From Branchiostoma floridae (taxonomy: Eukaryota > Chordata > Leptocardii > Amphioxiformes > Branchiostomatidae), in contig NC_049980.1 of assembly GCF_000003815.2 (NCBI RefSeq), positions 14,780,293 to 14,844,292 on the forward strand: DNA of 64,000 nt. The letters are read 5' to 3'. Position numbers and translations under genes: made by a program. Positions 1-12,100 of this stretch are shown piece by piece (the first letter of the stretch is position 1; every line of letters starts with the position of its first letter). The notes under the pieces were generated by a model. The model saw only the letters and a program-made list of their open reading frames with translations. It had not been told where the DNA came from and ran no database searches.

Positions 1-297
1 AGGGAGCGCGCCTGTTTGCACCAAATCTTAAGCTCTTTGCCAATGAAATTCTAGTGAGACAAATACTTTGCATTTTTTGTTTGAATTCTAAAACTGGCGT
101 AAAAGAATAAGATGGACGCCAAATTGTCGCGGATTTGTGGCATATCAGGAAAATGCCGCAAATTAGCGCAATTTTGTTATATCTTATTCAAATTATGCTT
201 ATCGGTTGCGAAAAGGATCACCAGTGAACATTATTTCGTCACTGTATCTTTTTGATGCAATGCAAGTTGGGTCATTTTAATCAGTATATAGTATAAT

Positions 298-362
298 CAG
301 TATTGGAAATCGCAGTAGTGTTGTGAAGTTCTGCGGCAACACTACTGCGATTTCCAATACTG
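298..362. repeat. Perfect 26-bp inverted repeat with 13-nt loop
   Basis: Bases 298-323 are the exact reverse complement of 337-362 (arm starts CAGTATTGGAAATCGCAGTA). The 13-nt spacer is TGAAGTTCTGCGG. There are no mismatches, so the arms are recent or maintained. A similar but diverged start (CAGTATTAGAAACAC) recurs near 503. It may be the core of a small hairpin MITE or a foldback; a small-RNA precursor is possible but unsupported. Confidence 0.85.
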
Positions 363-1067
363 CTGGCGCCTGCTCATCTAGACTTCACTAGTGCCGTAAT
401 CAGTACACGTCACACATCAGCGTGACCACGAGGGGAAATTGGCACACTATAACTCGATAAGCTGGAAGGATTTTGGCGCAATTCGGCGCGATCCAGTATT
501 AGAAACACTAGTAGGTGTTTTGTCCTGGGCACAGAACCACTTTAACAGTGCTTTCAGAGAATTGTTTGTCGTGAATAGCTAGGAGCTGTTTAGACATTGA
601 TATCAACATTTGGGCCTCGAACTCGAGCTCATAACAGATATCAAGTCATTTGTTCTGCGCTGGCGCTCTTGACCTTCCAGTTGAAAAATCTTCAAGTCTC
701 TTTATCCAGTTAGCTTGAATACATCACGCTTCCAGCAGCCCTTCCAGGCAACTGGATATAGAAGGAGGCTTAAATATGTGCTGACATCGAGAATATTGTG
801 TAACCAAGGTGTATTCATGTATGCTTTCATCATTTAAATTCTAGCTAGTACTGATTCTAGTTTTATTGGAGGCCGGCTTATTATCTTTCTTATAACTCAG
901 GGCCTTGATTAAAGCGCTTCAGGCGTAATCTTCTCTCAGATCTACCGGTGACAATATGTTTTGATATTGTTTTAGCTCATGGATACTGGCTTGCCACATG
1001 TTGATCTGCCTTGAGATAAAGTTTGAAGAGAATGCTGCAGCACATGTAACTGTGTAATTGGACTAAC

Positions 1068-1638
1068 CTCGGAGTGACCCAGCCAGTCACCGGCATTGAC
1101 CTGACGGCAAACGTGGAGAACGAGTATTTTCCAATATACCTTCTTCCGGGTAGTAATTGGGCACTTTTATATACCATATTTGCCCCGGGGGCTAGCCATG
1201 ACTTTTTCAGGCATACAATATACACACCGGCGGCGTAAATGTTGTTAATAAGCTGGATGATGTCGGCGGGCTGGATCGTAAAGGGTAAGCCTTGAAAGGA
1301 ACCGGCCTTCAGAGGCTGGTCCCAAGAGTAACCAATATTGGATCCGTAGTTCACCTCCGTAACCTCAGAAATAATGACGAGTTTGAGTTTTATGCATTCA
1401 AGAAAACTTACAATACATATGTATCAGCAATTTTCAAGTTGGCAGCTTTCCAGGCTAGACGTCGTGTCTTTGGGCAATTTGCAGGGCTTCCTTACTCCAC
1501 CTTGGCGTAAATTGAGTATCTGACTTCTGTTAACGTTGATGATGTCAAAGGCCCTGGAAGAAGAGACCCGTCTTCCAGCATTGATAAACAAGCGCTACAC
1601 GGCTTCCAAAGCAATGAGACCTTTAATGTCACCATTAC
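1068..1638 (-). CDS. Partial gene of unassigned protein (two predicted exons)
   Basis: Two open blocks on the minus strand join in frame across consensus splice sites. Exon 1501-1638 (46 codons) follows a TTTTTAG acceptor and ends at AAG|GTGGAG. Exon 1068-1363 follows TTTCTGAG and ends at CCGAG|GTTAGT. The 137-bp intron between them is phase 0. The joined peptide is about 144 residues. It contains LTEVRYSIYAKVTEVNYG across the junction, then SWDQPLKAGSFQGLPFTIQP, VYIVCLKKSWLAPG and GRRYIGKYSFSTFAV. Alternating hydrophobic stretches and aromatic residues suggest a beta-rich domain. I do not recognise the family. No start or stop exon was located; upstream and downstream exons are probably missing or lie outside the window. 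It could be a live gene fragment or a decayed copy. The exon calls rest on open frame, splice sites and protein-like composition only. Confidence 0.42.
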
Positions 1639-2258
1639 CTAAAAACTTTACCGTTACCTTCACCTTAAATTTAACAAAACCAAAACAAAACAAAACTTCC
1701 TCAAATGCTGTAGTCCTTCCCCTTGTGCTATCAGCGGCATCAGACGATTTTCATCCTATGAGAGGCCAACATTGCTGCCCGAAAAGGGATCCAGTGACAT
1801 GATGATGATTTTCTTCATCATAGAAAGAATGCTGGGCTGTGTCCGTCAAAGTTCAAGTAAGCGACACAGGAGCACAGTACTCTTTTTTTGTGAATGAAAG
1901 ATGTTATTACATTCTTAGAGATTTTGTGAGACTTTCTACAAAACTTTCGTGCCCCTGTGTGATATTGCCCGTGCGTTGGCTCTGCCCCACAAATCGGAGT
2001 TACTGTTCGTTTGTACACCCGAGTTTGCTTGTACATCGTGACTATGACACCTTGTTCTAGCGGGCCCCTGTCATCACACTGTAAGGTATCACTGTCAAAA
2101 CCAAAGGATGGACAATATATCTGGTAGTGCTAAAAGCTGAAAGATAATGCAGTTGTTCAGGTAATGCAATTGCATTTCCTCTGTCTTGTTTCCAAGCACT
2201 TTTTTTCTTTTGCAACGTGTATTTTGTGACATCGGTTTACTCTTTTGTAGGACTGATG

Positions 2259-2394
2259 TAGTCTCTACCAGACTCCGGGTCGCTGGAAAAAACGTAGAAA
2301 TGGAACAAATAGAAGAGTGAGCCGGTCAGAGGAGTATAGCCGCTAGGGAACAGCACGCGACCTGCTCCAGCGACCCTGAGTCTGGTAAAGACTA
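2259..2394. mobile_element. MITE with 28-bp TIRs and 9-bp target duplication
   Basis: The ends TAGTCTCTACCAGACTCCGG (left) and the reverse complement of the right end, TAGTCTTTACCAGACTCAGG, continue to GTCGCTGG on both sides and match at 26 of 28 positions. The flanks carry the same 9-mer, GGACTGATG, at 2250-2258 and 2395-2403 (10 bp if the neighbouring A is counted). The interior has no coding capacity. A 9-10-bp duplication is typical of Mutator-like (MULE) elements; that superfamily call is an inference from duplication length alone. The element lies about 570 bp upstream of the C1q-like gene. Confidence 0.8.
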
Positions 2395-2965
2395 GGACTG
2401 ATGGGAAGGAAGAACTATTGATACGCTTTCATAGACACTGAATACATCAATTACTTTCGGCTTTGACAAAAGAATGACGTGCAAAGTTCATGCACTGCAG
2501 AAACTACGGAAGCGGAAACAACTGTGTAAATATCAAGCTGATTGATGGAATTTTCCGCTTTCGTGAGAATCCCCTTCTTCTTTTCAGCATTTTGTCATGA
2601 ATTCGATTTGTTTGTGAGTCACATGCTGTGATGAATGTGGTAGTTGGTACGTTTTAGGGATCACCTCAGCCTAACGTACTTGGGATAAATCAAATGATTT
2701 TGTCGCCTTCTATGATCTGATCAAAAGTAAAAAGGACAATGATGAATGTATAATTCTGCTTATTCCCATTAAGGAAAACGAACAAAACGGAACAGGCATG
2801 CGTTCAACCAACACTACTTCAAACGGGGTGACAGATATTCGTAGAGTTTCGGATGTTTCCTCCCGCTTTTAGAATGGAATAGTCTACTGACTCCTTGAAT
2901 ACTTAAGAAAGAAGTTGATAGCAGTTTGCCCCCATTTCCTCCCCTGTGCACCAAGCAGCCTGAAG

Positions 2966-5445
2966 ATGATGCTCGTGACGGCCATCCTTCTTCTCGCACC
3001 TATGATATCCGCCCAGCAGTCGGCGTCTGGCGGAGACGATTCGTGTAAGCACGTCACCAACAATCAGAACATCACCGTCGTCGCTCCGACAGGACAGAAG
3101 GGCGACAAGGGAGACCCCGGGCCTTCAGGTAAGCAAGTTTCAAGTGTAGTTTGATCAAATTTGATATTTGGGAAGTGTTTCCGTTTCGTCCCTTTGTCTT
3201 TCTTTAACTCTTTTTACTTGGTTTCTTTTCTCTTTTCCTGCCATCCGCATATCACTTCTGATATCATTTTCAAATTCGACTTAATTGTTTCCCTCACAAC
3301 TCCATTCTCATTCAAGGTAGACACTATAATGGTACCTTTCAGCTCGTCGATTTAAGGCCCCTTTCCGCTACAAGGTGATCGCTGAGCGACGGTACAACGA
3401 CCAAAAGTGTTGCTCTTTATTTCATAATTAAAGTAATATGACAGATGTTAAAGTATAGTTTAAAGGGCAACAAAACGCAACGTATTTTTTTTTTTCATTC
3501 ATGGCACATTCGTTAAGCGATTTGTAAAATATTTCTGGTTGTTTGGGGAAATATTAGTGCCTCCTTCTTTGAGTTGCCGCGAGTTCTTACAGCTGCCTCT
3601 AGCTCTTTGAAAAACTCCCTTGTTCGCGGCTTTAGTGTCCGGTCGAAGCTTGGCGATCCGGCATCCTCTATAAGCGCGATTCAATCAGGCTACCTCCAAG
3701 CCATCCGTTTATCAGAAAGCCATTCATGTATGTTGCTAGGGCACATGGCTCCAAACTTGACTTACACTTTAAGTCCGTTCTCTCTAGTTGACATAACATG
3801 AATTTCAAAGTTTGCTTGGTGCAACAAAGTACATTGCAATGTGATTAACAATAGCTTCTCGGTCATCGGCTTGGCCAGTCAGTAGCTGTCTGGCGCAAAG
3901 TCAATGAGCAAAGACTAGTGTAGTTTCAAATAGGGAGCGCCAAGTATCCTAGGAATGCCAATTGGCATGCTGCTAGGATCCGTGATCAAGAAGTGACCTG
4001 TAAGTGTGAGATGTATGAACAGTGTGCTGCGCCTGTCGATGTTGGCCTGTAAGAAAATAGGCAAATAGACATGTCAAAATACATGTCAGACGTTTCACAT
4101 GCACTGGTTCACTTGTTGACTGAAACCAATTACCTTCGCCAAGAAGGGTATGTTTGTGGTGCCGTTTGTCTGTAAAACCGACAGAGGTCAAAAACATTCC
4201 TCTGCCGAGCAACGTCACTCTGGGACACCCTCTCTATTGCCATTCGCAATGCCACCACTACTACATTATTCGAAAAAAAACAACGTTGGGCTGTCCAGGC
4301 TACCCCGTTACATGTGTATGCATTCACTCAGACCTCTCTCTGTGACTACCTTTGTAGACACTGCATACGCTATTCTAGACCATTTATACATGATAGATTT
4401 TATGTATTTAAAACACTGCCATATTGTCTTGTATTTGTCAGTAGAGCCTTTTGTAATAGCCACAGACTGGCTGGGCAGCTCTGCCTGTGTGTGTTGAACA
4501 CGGACAGTCATAAATAGATAAATAGATGATTTGTGCGTCCGGGACACATATTATTAAGAAGCTGTGGATAAATCCTTATGATATCGATATTGATTAGGGG
4601 TCAGGCAAACGAAGGATTATGATCGGTCTCCTCCTACCCCCGAGAGGCGATATCAGCTTCTGTACTCAAACAACGGGGGCTGATTGGTTCATTTCATGAT
4701 CATCGATCATTTGCATCAACCTACATGTAGTTTTGACTTTGTCTTACCGTTGTTTCCTATTGGACTATCATAATTCATATTCACCTCGAAATCTCATATT
4801 ATTTAATTTCATGTTTTTTAAAACCTGCTGATCAACAGGTAGTGGATACTACCTGAAACGTCTGACCGTTTCCAAAACCTTGTCCACCTACTATTTGGCA
4901 TACCTTATGACCTGGATGACCAACCTTCATCGATGCATCAGTGGACGATATTGTATGTTGCAGTATCTAATCTTTATGGTTCTCGATTATGTTCAGGATA
5001 CTGTGGAACCAAAGGGGACATGCGGCCATCCTGCCCTCCAGTTGTGGTGTTTTCCGCCGCCCGAACGCTGGCCTTAGACGCTCCTGACGGCAACAAAGTC
5101 GTGACGTACGATAACGTCTACGTCAACGTGGGCGGGGCTTACAACAAGTCATCGGGCAAGTTCGTGGCCCCGGTCGCTGGCATTTACTCCTTCACTTTCA
5201 ACGGGATGACGAGGCCTATTAGTAGCGCAAGCTACTGGATCGCTCTGATTCAAAACGACTTACCGAGAGCCACTCTATGGGAGGACAACACATCGACGGG
5301 ATCGGTCCTCGCCAGTAGCAACACCGTCATCTTGCAGTTAGCGATCGGAGACGAAGTCTTTGTGGAACTGCGACAAGGCAAATTCCTGAACAGCAACTTC
5401 AACAGGCACGTCACGTACTCAGGCTTCCTCATACACGCCGACTGA
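2966..5445 (+). CDS. Secreted C1q-domain protein with short collagen-like stretch
   Basis: Two exons: 2966-3128 and 4997-5445. The donor is TTCAG|GTAAGC, the acceptor TTATGTTCAG|GA, and the phase-1 join falls inside a glycine codon. The 203-aa product begins with a signal peptide (MMLVTAILLLAPMISAQ). A short linker with an NIT glycosylation site follows, then a very short Gly-X-Y run (GQKGDKGDPGPSG, residues 43-55) and CGTKGD. A globular C1q domain (about 70-203) contains YDNVYVNVGGAYN, GKFVAPVAGIYSFTFN, GDEVFVEL and a final YSGFLIHAD. Tandem ATGs occur at 2966 and 2969; an upstream in-frame ATG at 2915 would put a poor leader before the signal peptide. C1q-domain proteins trimerise outside the cell and often act as recognition lectins or complement-like factors. 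The specific role is unknown. The collagen run is too short for a classic stalk, so the protein is C1q-like rather than C1qA/B/C. Confidence 0.88.
4838..4950 (+). mobile_element. Penelope-like element tail fragment
   Basis: The stretch holds ACCTGAAACGTCTGACCGTT, then CTTGTCCACCTACTATTTGG, then ACCTGGATGACCAACCTTCA followed by TCGATG. This block order is the common 3' tail of Penelope-like retroelements in amphioxus and other invertebrates, as I recall the family. The same motif appears diverged at 10280 and 25440. The copy sits at the 3' end of the C1q gene intron. No reverse-transcriptase frame is seen. Confidence 0.55.
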
Positions 5446-5470
5446 TCAGGACTTCATCCGGCTTAGGATA

Positions 5471-5664
5471 ACGTCACCTTTCCGAACCGGGGCCCGGCCG
5501 GGCTGTTTGTGGAAACGACAAATCATTCGGAAATGTATAAGTGAAAACATACACAAATAATGACCACAACTATTCTCTTAACGTTTTGTGTACTTTGATG
5601 CCTTGTAAGTCATACTTTTCGTTCCCGAAAGTTGCTCGGTCGGGCCCCGGTTGGAAATGTGACG
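5471..5664. mobile_element. MITE with ~32-bp GC-rich TIRs
   Basis: The left end ACGTCACCTTTCCGAACCGG continues GGCCCGGCCGGGC. The reverse complement of the right end reads ACGTCACATTTCCAACCGGG and continues GCCCGACCGAGC. The ends match over about 32 bp with few changes. TA flanks each side (5469-5470 and about 5665), consistent with a TA target. It starts only 26 bp after the C1q stop codon, so it is probably transcribed within that gene's 3' UTR. Confidence 0.7.
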
Positions 5665-5669
5665 TAGGC

Positions 5670-8290
5670 CTCAGAACGACACCTGATGAATTGATGCCGA
5701 CTACGGTGTTTTTGTTGTCTGAAGTAGAAAGGAAAGCAATTGCTCCCGAGCAGATAGTTAATCTTATCTTCATATTGTAATACCGATATAATAAGCCTAG
5801 CAATTGTTTAATGAAGTAGAAGCGGCCTGCCACCCAGTTAACATGTGTAACCCGTGCTAATTTCCTTGTATGATAAAGGTCAATAGACGAAGCTCAAGCT
5901 AGCTATTATATAAAAAGCCTATTTACGGAGAGAAAGACGTAAATGGCACGGTGACAGAAAAGAGTAAAGTGACGAATGGGACAGAAGAACGGGTGTTTGA
6001 GGGAAGGATTAACCGTATACGTAAAGCGAAAGGTCGCTGGAGAAAGGAGGCCATCGATCGAAGGAGTGGTAGACCTTTTGTGAACAGTACTTAGGTAAGG
6101 AGGGATGTTTCAGCAGTGTTACCTAATATAACCGATACTAGAAAGAAATAATGTGGAGCGTGTGTTCAACTAGATGTCTGATTTAGTGGATAGTTATGCT
6201 GTGAATCTTGTAACGCAAAACAACAAGACTGCGTCTGGGTATAAACATCGATGATATTTGTGGTCTGTCCCCCTTTTTAAGGATTCAGGTCAGCCCAAAT
6301 GTCATGGCATTTGTCGTCCATCAGAGTGCTTCAATTTGCGTAAGTGTGGCGAGGAGTCATTCTAAGAATATAATGGACCTGGATTTACTTTGGACACCAA
6401 TTCAGTTCACTACACAGTCACCTATTGGCACACAGCCAGAGACTCGCTTTATTGAGTACTTTACAAGGTATAAGTCTTCCGTCGTATAAGAAGAAGTTGT
6501 GATAGTGGGTAATTTTTTGGTCCTAGATCGATGTGAGTCGCAATTTCTGTCCGTATGATACAAGGATGCGTGGGCATCATTGCAAATCACCATGTTTAGT
6601 GTATTACATCATCAGTAACCACTGCAAAGTACCGGGGGACTTAAATGAACTATCGAAAGGATAATGGTGCAGCATAAATGATCAATGCTGTAGTGTGCAG
6701 ATAGCACTGCTACGCATGTTTGAATGGTGATTGTGGTTTATTTGATAAGACTTAGAGTGCCGACCAGAATCGATTTTTGTGAAGCCCGTCCCATCCATTA
6801 AAAACACAGATAATTCAAGCCAATTTGGGCCTTAACGTATAAGGAAAGGGTATTGATACTCGACTTGTAGCATTGCCGATTACCTCAAGGCTCATACACT
6901 TACGTTCTAAAATGCCTATAAGATAAAATGAAAACTGACTACGACACAGTCACGTCTTTCCTATCAGAGACCCATATTTTCTCGATGCGGGCACTATGGT
7001 GCAGATGGAGAGAGTTGCCCAATTAACTATAAGTGACCAGAAAGGCATTCCTAATCCCAATACAAGAGATGTCCATGTGACGTAACTAGCATCAACCTCA
7101 CAGTTACGCACTTAGATGTTAACTATGAGCCCCCAGTTGAATCCTGGGCATGGCATCTCGGTTAGGGGGGAACCGTTTGTGTATCCTGAGTAGAATGAGG
7201 CGAGGTGATTCACACGCGTTGAAGTGGAAGAGCAAGACCACCCCCCCCCGTAAAAATAAATCTGAAAGAGCAAGGAAAATCGTTGTCGTATGTGCTGCTA
7301 GCTACTACAATACACTTTAATAACAAAAATCACATTTAAAGGCCGTGTTGGCGACATACTTGTACTTACATGCGCAAAAAAAGCCACAGCATTTACTCAA
7401 GATTGTATGATCTAGGCGCGTTGTATTGCACTCTTCATTTCACACTAACATTGCTGTAATTTGTAGACGTGGCTACTTGAAATTAATGACAAATACTTAA
7501 TTTCCCAGTCACTCAGATGCTTGTGCCCAAGAGAGCTGTGCTCTCTTTATGTTTCATCTGGTCCTTGAGAATAAAAAAAAGTCTTTTGAGAACGTGAACC
7601 CGTTGTAGGAGAGAATTTTGAGAGTTTGAAGAACTTCGAGAGAATTTACATTAGAGCTTCATTGGGACATTGTAAAACAACAGAAGTGCATCTTCCTCGA
7701 GTGCATTCCTTCTATATCTCTTTATCTATCCTTCACTGAAAGGGGCATTATCCTTGAAATTGGCTTGTTCTTTAATATGCAATCCTTTCTCTTCCATCTA
7801 TTCCCCTCCTGTGTCTTTGTCACTTGATCAAAAATATCTTTTTACTAAAATGTTGCCACCGTGATAATGGGCTTGGGGACCATACCCCCTTTTACATGAA
7901 ATATAAAGTGAACGTCTACGAAAAGTTTTTCAAAAAATGTGAAATTCCCTGACCCATCATGACGCTAGGGAGATACAGTGACATCTAGGATGAAAAGGGC
8001 CAGACGTACACTAATCCGTATCTCGTGAATGCATCATCTCCAAAACGTGTTACTAATAAAATTTATACTCGTGTGGCTGGAGTCCTCATCAGAACGCCTA
8101 GATTTTGCAACTTCATTTTACAGATTTATTTATTCTAACTTCTCCTTTGCAGCGAATGATGCACAAATTTGATAGCCTATCCAGATCTATCCACCAAAGA
8201 GATTAGAAATATCTCCCCACACCATTTGACAGTCCTTGTTGTAGTTTCTATAGCCCCTGGACCACACATTGGTGCATGCTAGTTCAACTA
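5670..8290. other. Intergenic spacer, no gene recognised
   Basis: Only short open frames without splice context or domain character are present on either strand. A C-run lies near 7241-7249. No RNA gene or repeat structure was recognised before the element at 8291. Confidence 0.5.
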
Positions 8291-8472
8291 CAGTAGAAAG
8301 CCGTTTAATTGCACAGCCTATTTGGCAGTATACTTCATGCAATTATCCGGCTAGTGCAATGATGCGAAGTTATTAGCTGGACCGCACAGCTTTGGGATTC
8401 GGGCATTGCGTGCAGTTTAATTAATAGCAGAAGTGTGCGTTAATCTGCTGTGCAATCAACTGACTTCTACTG
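8291..8472. mobile_element. pogo/Tigger-type MITE, 182 bp, TA target
   Basis: The left end CAGTAGAAAGCCGTTTAATT continues GCACAGC. The reverse complement of the right end is CAGTAGAAGTCAGTTGATTG, continuing CACAGC. TA dinucleotides flank both ends (8289-8290 and 8473-8474). The CAGTAGAA-type end and TA duplication resemble pogo/Tigger members of the Tc1/mariner group. The interior is non-coding, so this is a non-autonomous copy. Confidence 0.75.
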
Positions 8473-9178
8473 TACCATATTACTATTTTGTTTTCATTTT
8501 GTCATTTTTCCAAACTAAATGAAGATTTGATGATGCCATGGCAATGACCATATTTCAATTATCTATTTTCTTCAGAAACTTCACAACGTCTTTAAAAATG
8601 CAAGCGACCACACATGCTTATCCTTGTCGATTGGCCACATGGAGTCTTCCCATTTCTTATTGATCATCTCAGTCACGGTCGTTTGTCAACTGTACCATAT
8701 AGATTTTTTTTCGGGATGTAATCAATGATCAACGTCATCAGGTTCAGGCCATGCTGCCTCTATGATCTTACACGTGGTCTGCATGTCAATGAGCTCTTGG
8801 GAAGTTTGACAATTTATCTGTAATATGTAGATTCTAGCAGTCCTCTCCAACATCTTGATTTTGCTACTACGTCGACTTAGTTACCAAGTAAACTCAACAA
8901 AGCGTTTGCAGAAATGTAAATTTAATGCATGATAAATACAGCATCAATGCGATACAAGATTTCCTGCTATTCTACAAATGAAGAACCTACTATGGTAATA
9001 CAGCCTCCTTGGGTAAAGTAAAAAGTACGGAAATTTACTACACATAAAGCAAACATCTTCGTTAAGTGAAGCCATTTGTTATTGCTTTCTAACAGTCCAG
9101 GAGTTCAATTCCTAATGCTAGGTCATAACATCTTCTACAAGCGATAAGCATCTGTGAATATGTGTCTGAGGGTAATCG

Positions 9179-12100
9179 TTACATGCTGTGTATGCACACG
9201 CCGATACGGGACAGTCCGCTGGTGACACAGGTGAGGTTCTCTCCGCAGGGACAGCGCCAGAACATCCGGTTCCTCCCCAGCGGGTACGGCATCCTGTTGC
9301 TGGCCACATGACAGGGCTCCCCTTGTTTTCCCAGCGCCTTACACACGGGGATGGGGATTGACCGCCCCCACGGCGCGCAGCACGCAGGCTCCCCCAGCGC
9401 ACGTATGCACTGGTAATCATCGTCACACACCTGGAACAGCAGGGAACATAATTCAGACATAAAGTCAAGAATACGGTTAATATTTGGGGTACCAAATATG
9501 ACCACTATTGCAGAGGAGTTTAGTAGGCCATCTGAATCAGGGCACGCCTAATCTCCAAGCAGATCCTACGGCGCCATAAGATAGTATCAAAGCTGGCCAA
9601 GGAGTGTAGCCGGCCAAGGGAGTCAAACGGGCACCTACGGGAAGTTTGATACTATACATTACGCACCGTGGATCTCAGGGTTGGAGATTAGGTGTCAGGT
9701 CAATCATGGCACAAGGCGCTGAACGATCCTGAACAGTACTCCCGAGACGGAAGTTCACGCCACGTTCATACATGTCACACGTTTGACAATATTGATCATG
9801 AGCATGGCACCCTTCTACCGAGCCTAGCAAACATGGGAATAAGACGGAACCTTCGGAGCTACCTTGTGTATCTTTGCAGCTACCTTAGATCACCTTAGGC
9901 CCATGGCCTCCCGACCTTCTCATGCTAGACCATGGCTTGGCGTTAGTCGTGATTAGGAGTTGGTTTAGTAGATTACTTACTTGTCTTTAAACGTCGCTTG
10001 AACCAGCCGGCTATGCATTTTGAAAAACAAAGTCAAGGAAACTCATATTCTTTTTGGATACGATTAGCCTACGGGATACGGGAGCGCACAGGAACTAGAA
10101 TAGGATGGATTTCCAGGCTTCTATGAACCCAAGCACCAGACTTGGCTAGTGGTCGACAGCAAACGTTTGGTCTTTTGCGTCGATGAAGGTTAGACATCCA
10201 GACACGAGATATATGAATTTGCAAACAGTTTCCTCTAGATCACTTCACTGTAACTGACGAGAAAGACAGTGAATGTTAAAGATAGTGAATGTTATCTGAA
10301 ACGTCTGACCGTTCATATCTAGTTGCTTGAGTAACTGCATTTTGGCGTTTGATCTTTTGGTGCTTTGCTCTTCGAACATGATTGGGATGCGCGTGCCTTG
10401 GGATTTTGGCCTGTGCGAGCTGGCACACCACAGGGTAGTTGAGTGCCACCTGCATTATTAGTCATTGCCGGCCTGAGCGGCCTGAACAAAGTGGTAATGT
10501 CCAAGTCTGTCCTGGAACATCGGTCTACTTGTGTGGTGTAGTCCGCCTGATAACTTGTTGCCCAAAGTGGAAAACAGAAACTTTGTTGTAAAATATTTGG
10601 CCTACACTGGAGATACGGTTTCGTATTTCTGTCATCTTTTTTCGGCTTTAAGAGTTTTCATCAACGTAATCACAATTCGTCTTTTTTTCTGATACGAGGG
10701 CACTATCGTGAAGCGTTAGAGATGTGAACTATGCAGGAACACGAGTTGTCTTTTATCAAGCCCACGCTGTCACTCTCCGTGCACTCGAGCAAACTCAGCA
10801 AAGGCATGGGCGGGAACAGACAGCTTCTTTCTGTTTCTGCTTTGTCAATTAAAAGAAGTATTCTGGAAAGTATTCTGAAGCATGGTTCATTGATAAAGCC
10901 CATGTATTGATTGTTTTCGGACAGCACGCAACCATCCATCAAGACGTTCTATGACCGGAAGGTTTTAAAATAGCACGCTCTTCTACAAACCTGATGCGAC
11001 GTCTTTACGTCATCACCAGCAACCCTAATGCCCCCAAGGGGCAAGAGGTGCAACTGCTTCTTTTGGTTACCTCTTTACAGAAATCCACATGCACTACCGC
11101 ACCAAGCATGTACATACTGTACATGTACAACACGACACCGTGTGCCTGGAGTCAACATCCAGTGCAGCTGCGTTGCTCTGATAAGACATGTTTGTCAATA
11201 ATGACATACGACCGATGCAATCAGTCATGGTTTTTATGATCTTTTAAGCAGTGATCGTATGAGCAGCTGATGACCAAGTATATTTGAAGAAATTTGGGAT
11301 GAAAGTAGACAGGGAGATGAAACACCTGTGCCTCAATTATGATCTGAAGTGTGTGCGTATGCGGAGGTCGGAGCTTACGAAAGCATGCCTTATAAAGGCT
11401 TGTTACTTTCCTTGTTCATTAACACTACGCCTTTTCCAATGTTTTCGTTCATTCGTCTTCTCGTCCTTTATTGCGTCAAATAATGCATTTGTTACAAGAA
11501 TGACGTAGACGGACTACTACGTGTCATATTAGAACAACGATATGGAGCAGAACCTTACTTGCATTACCTAAATACATACGTTCCTAGGCACATAATTGAA
11601 AAGTACACCCATGCATTGCAAGTTTTGATCCTTACCTTTCCACGAATTAATTAGGTATGCTATGCCAGAGTCATGAATGTAAAAACATTAACTAGAATTG
11701 TCTGCTGCAGTTGGAACCACATTGTTACAAGACTTACAGTGATCATAGATAATGCGCTTTCAAATCTTTTTTAAGGCTAAATGGTCAAATTTCGTGAACG
11801 CTAGTATACGTATAGCATCGCAACATGATGTTGTATAGGGGGTTGATCAAGTGACGCTGCGCCATTAAGATAACACTTGACTTGATTCTTGCATGGATAA
11901 GAACGCGTTAACGGGACACCAGACCAGAGGAAAGAAATAATGTTAAAACTGGCATCACGAACTGAAGTCTGGTGGCCGTTCAAAAGCAAAGTTGCCTATT
12001 TCCAGAGGAGGACATGAATGTATGGGTTTAGACTTTATTACCTATACAAATGGACGTTTTGTTTTCGGTGCGTCTGTGTATGTGTGTGCGCCTCTGTGTG

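Noticed and set aside
9118-9495. 125-codon minus-strand frame
   Set aside because: A shifted-frame shadow of the prokineticin-like second exon; the other frame carries the conserved cysteine pattern and the splice phase.
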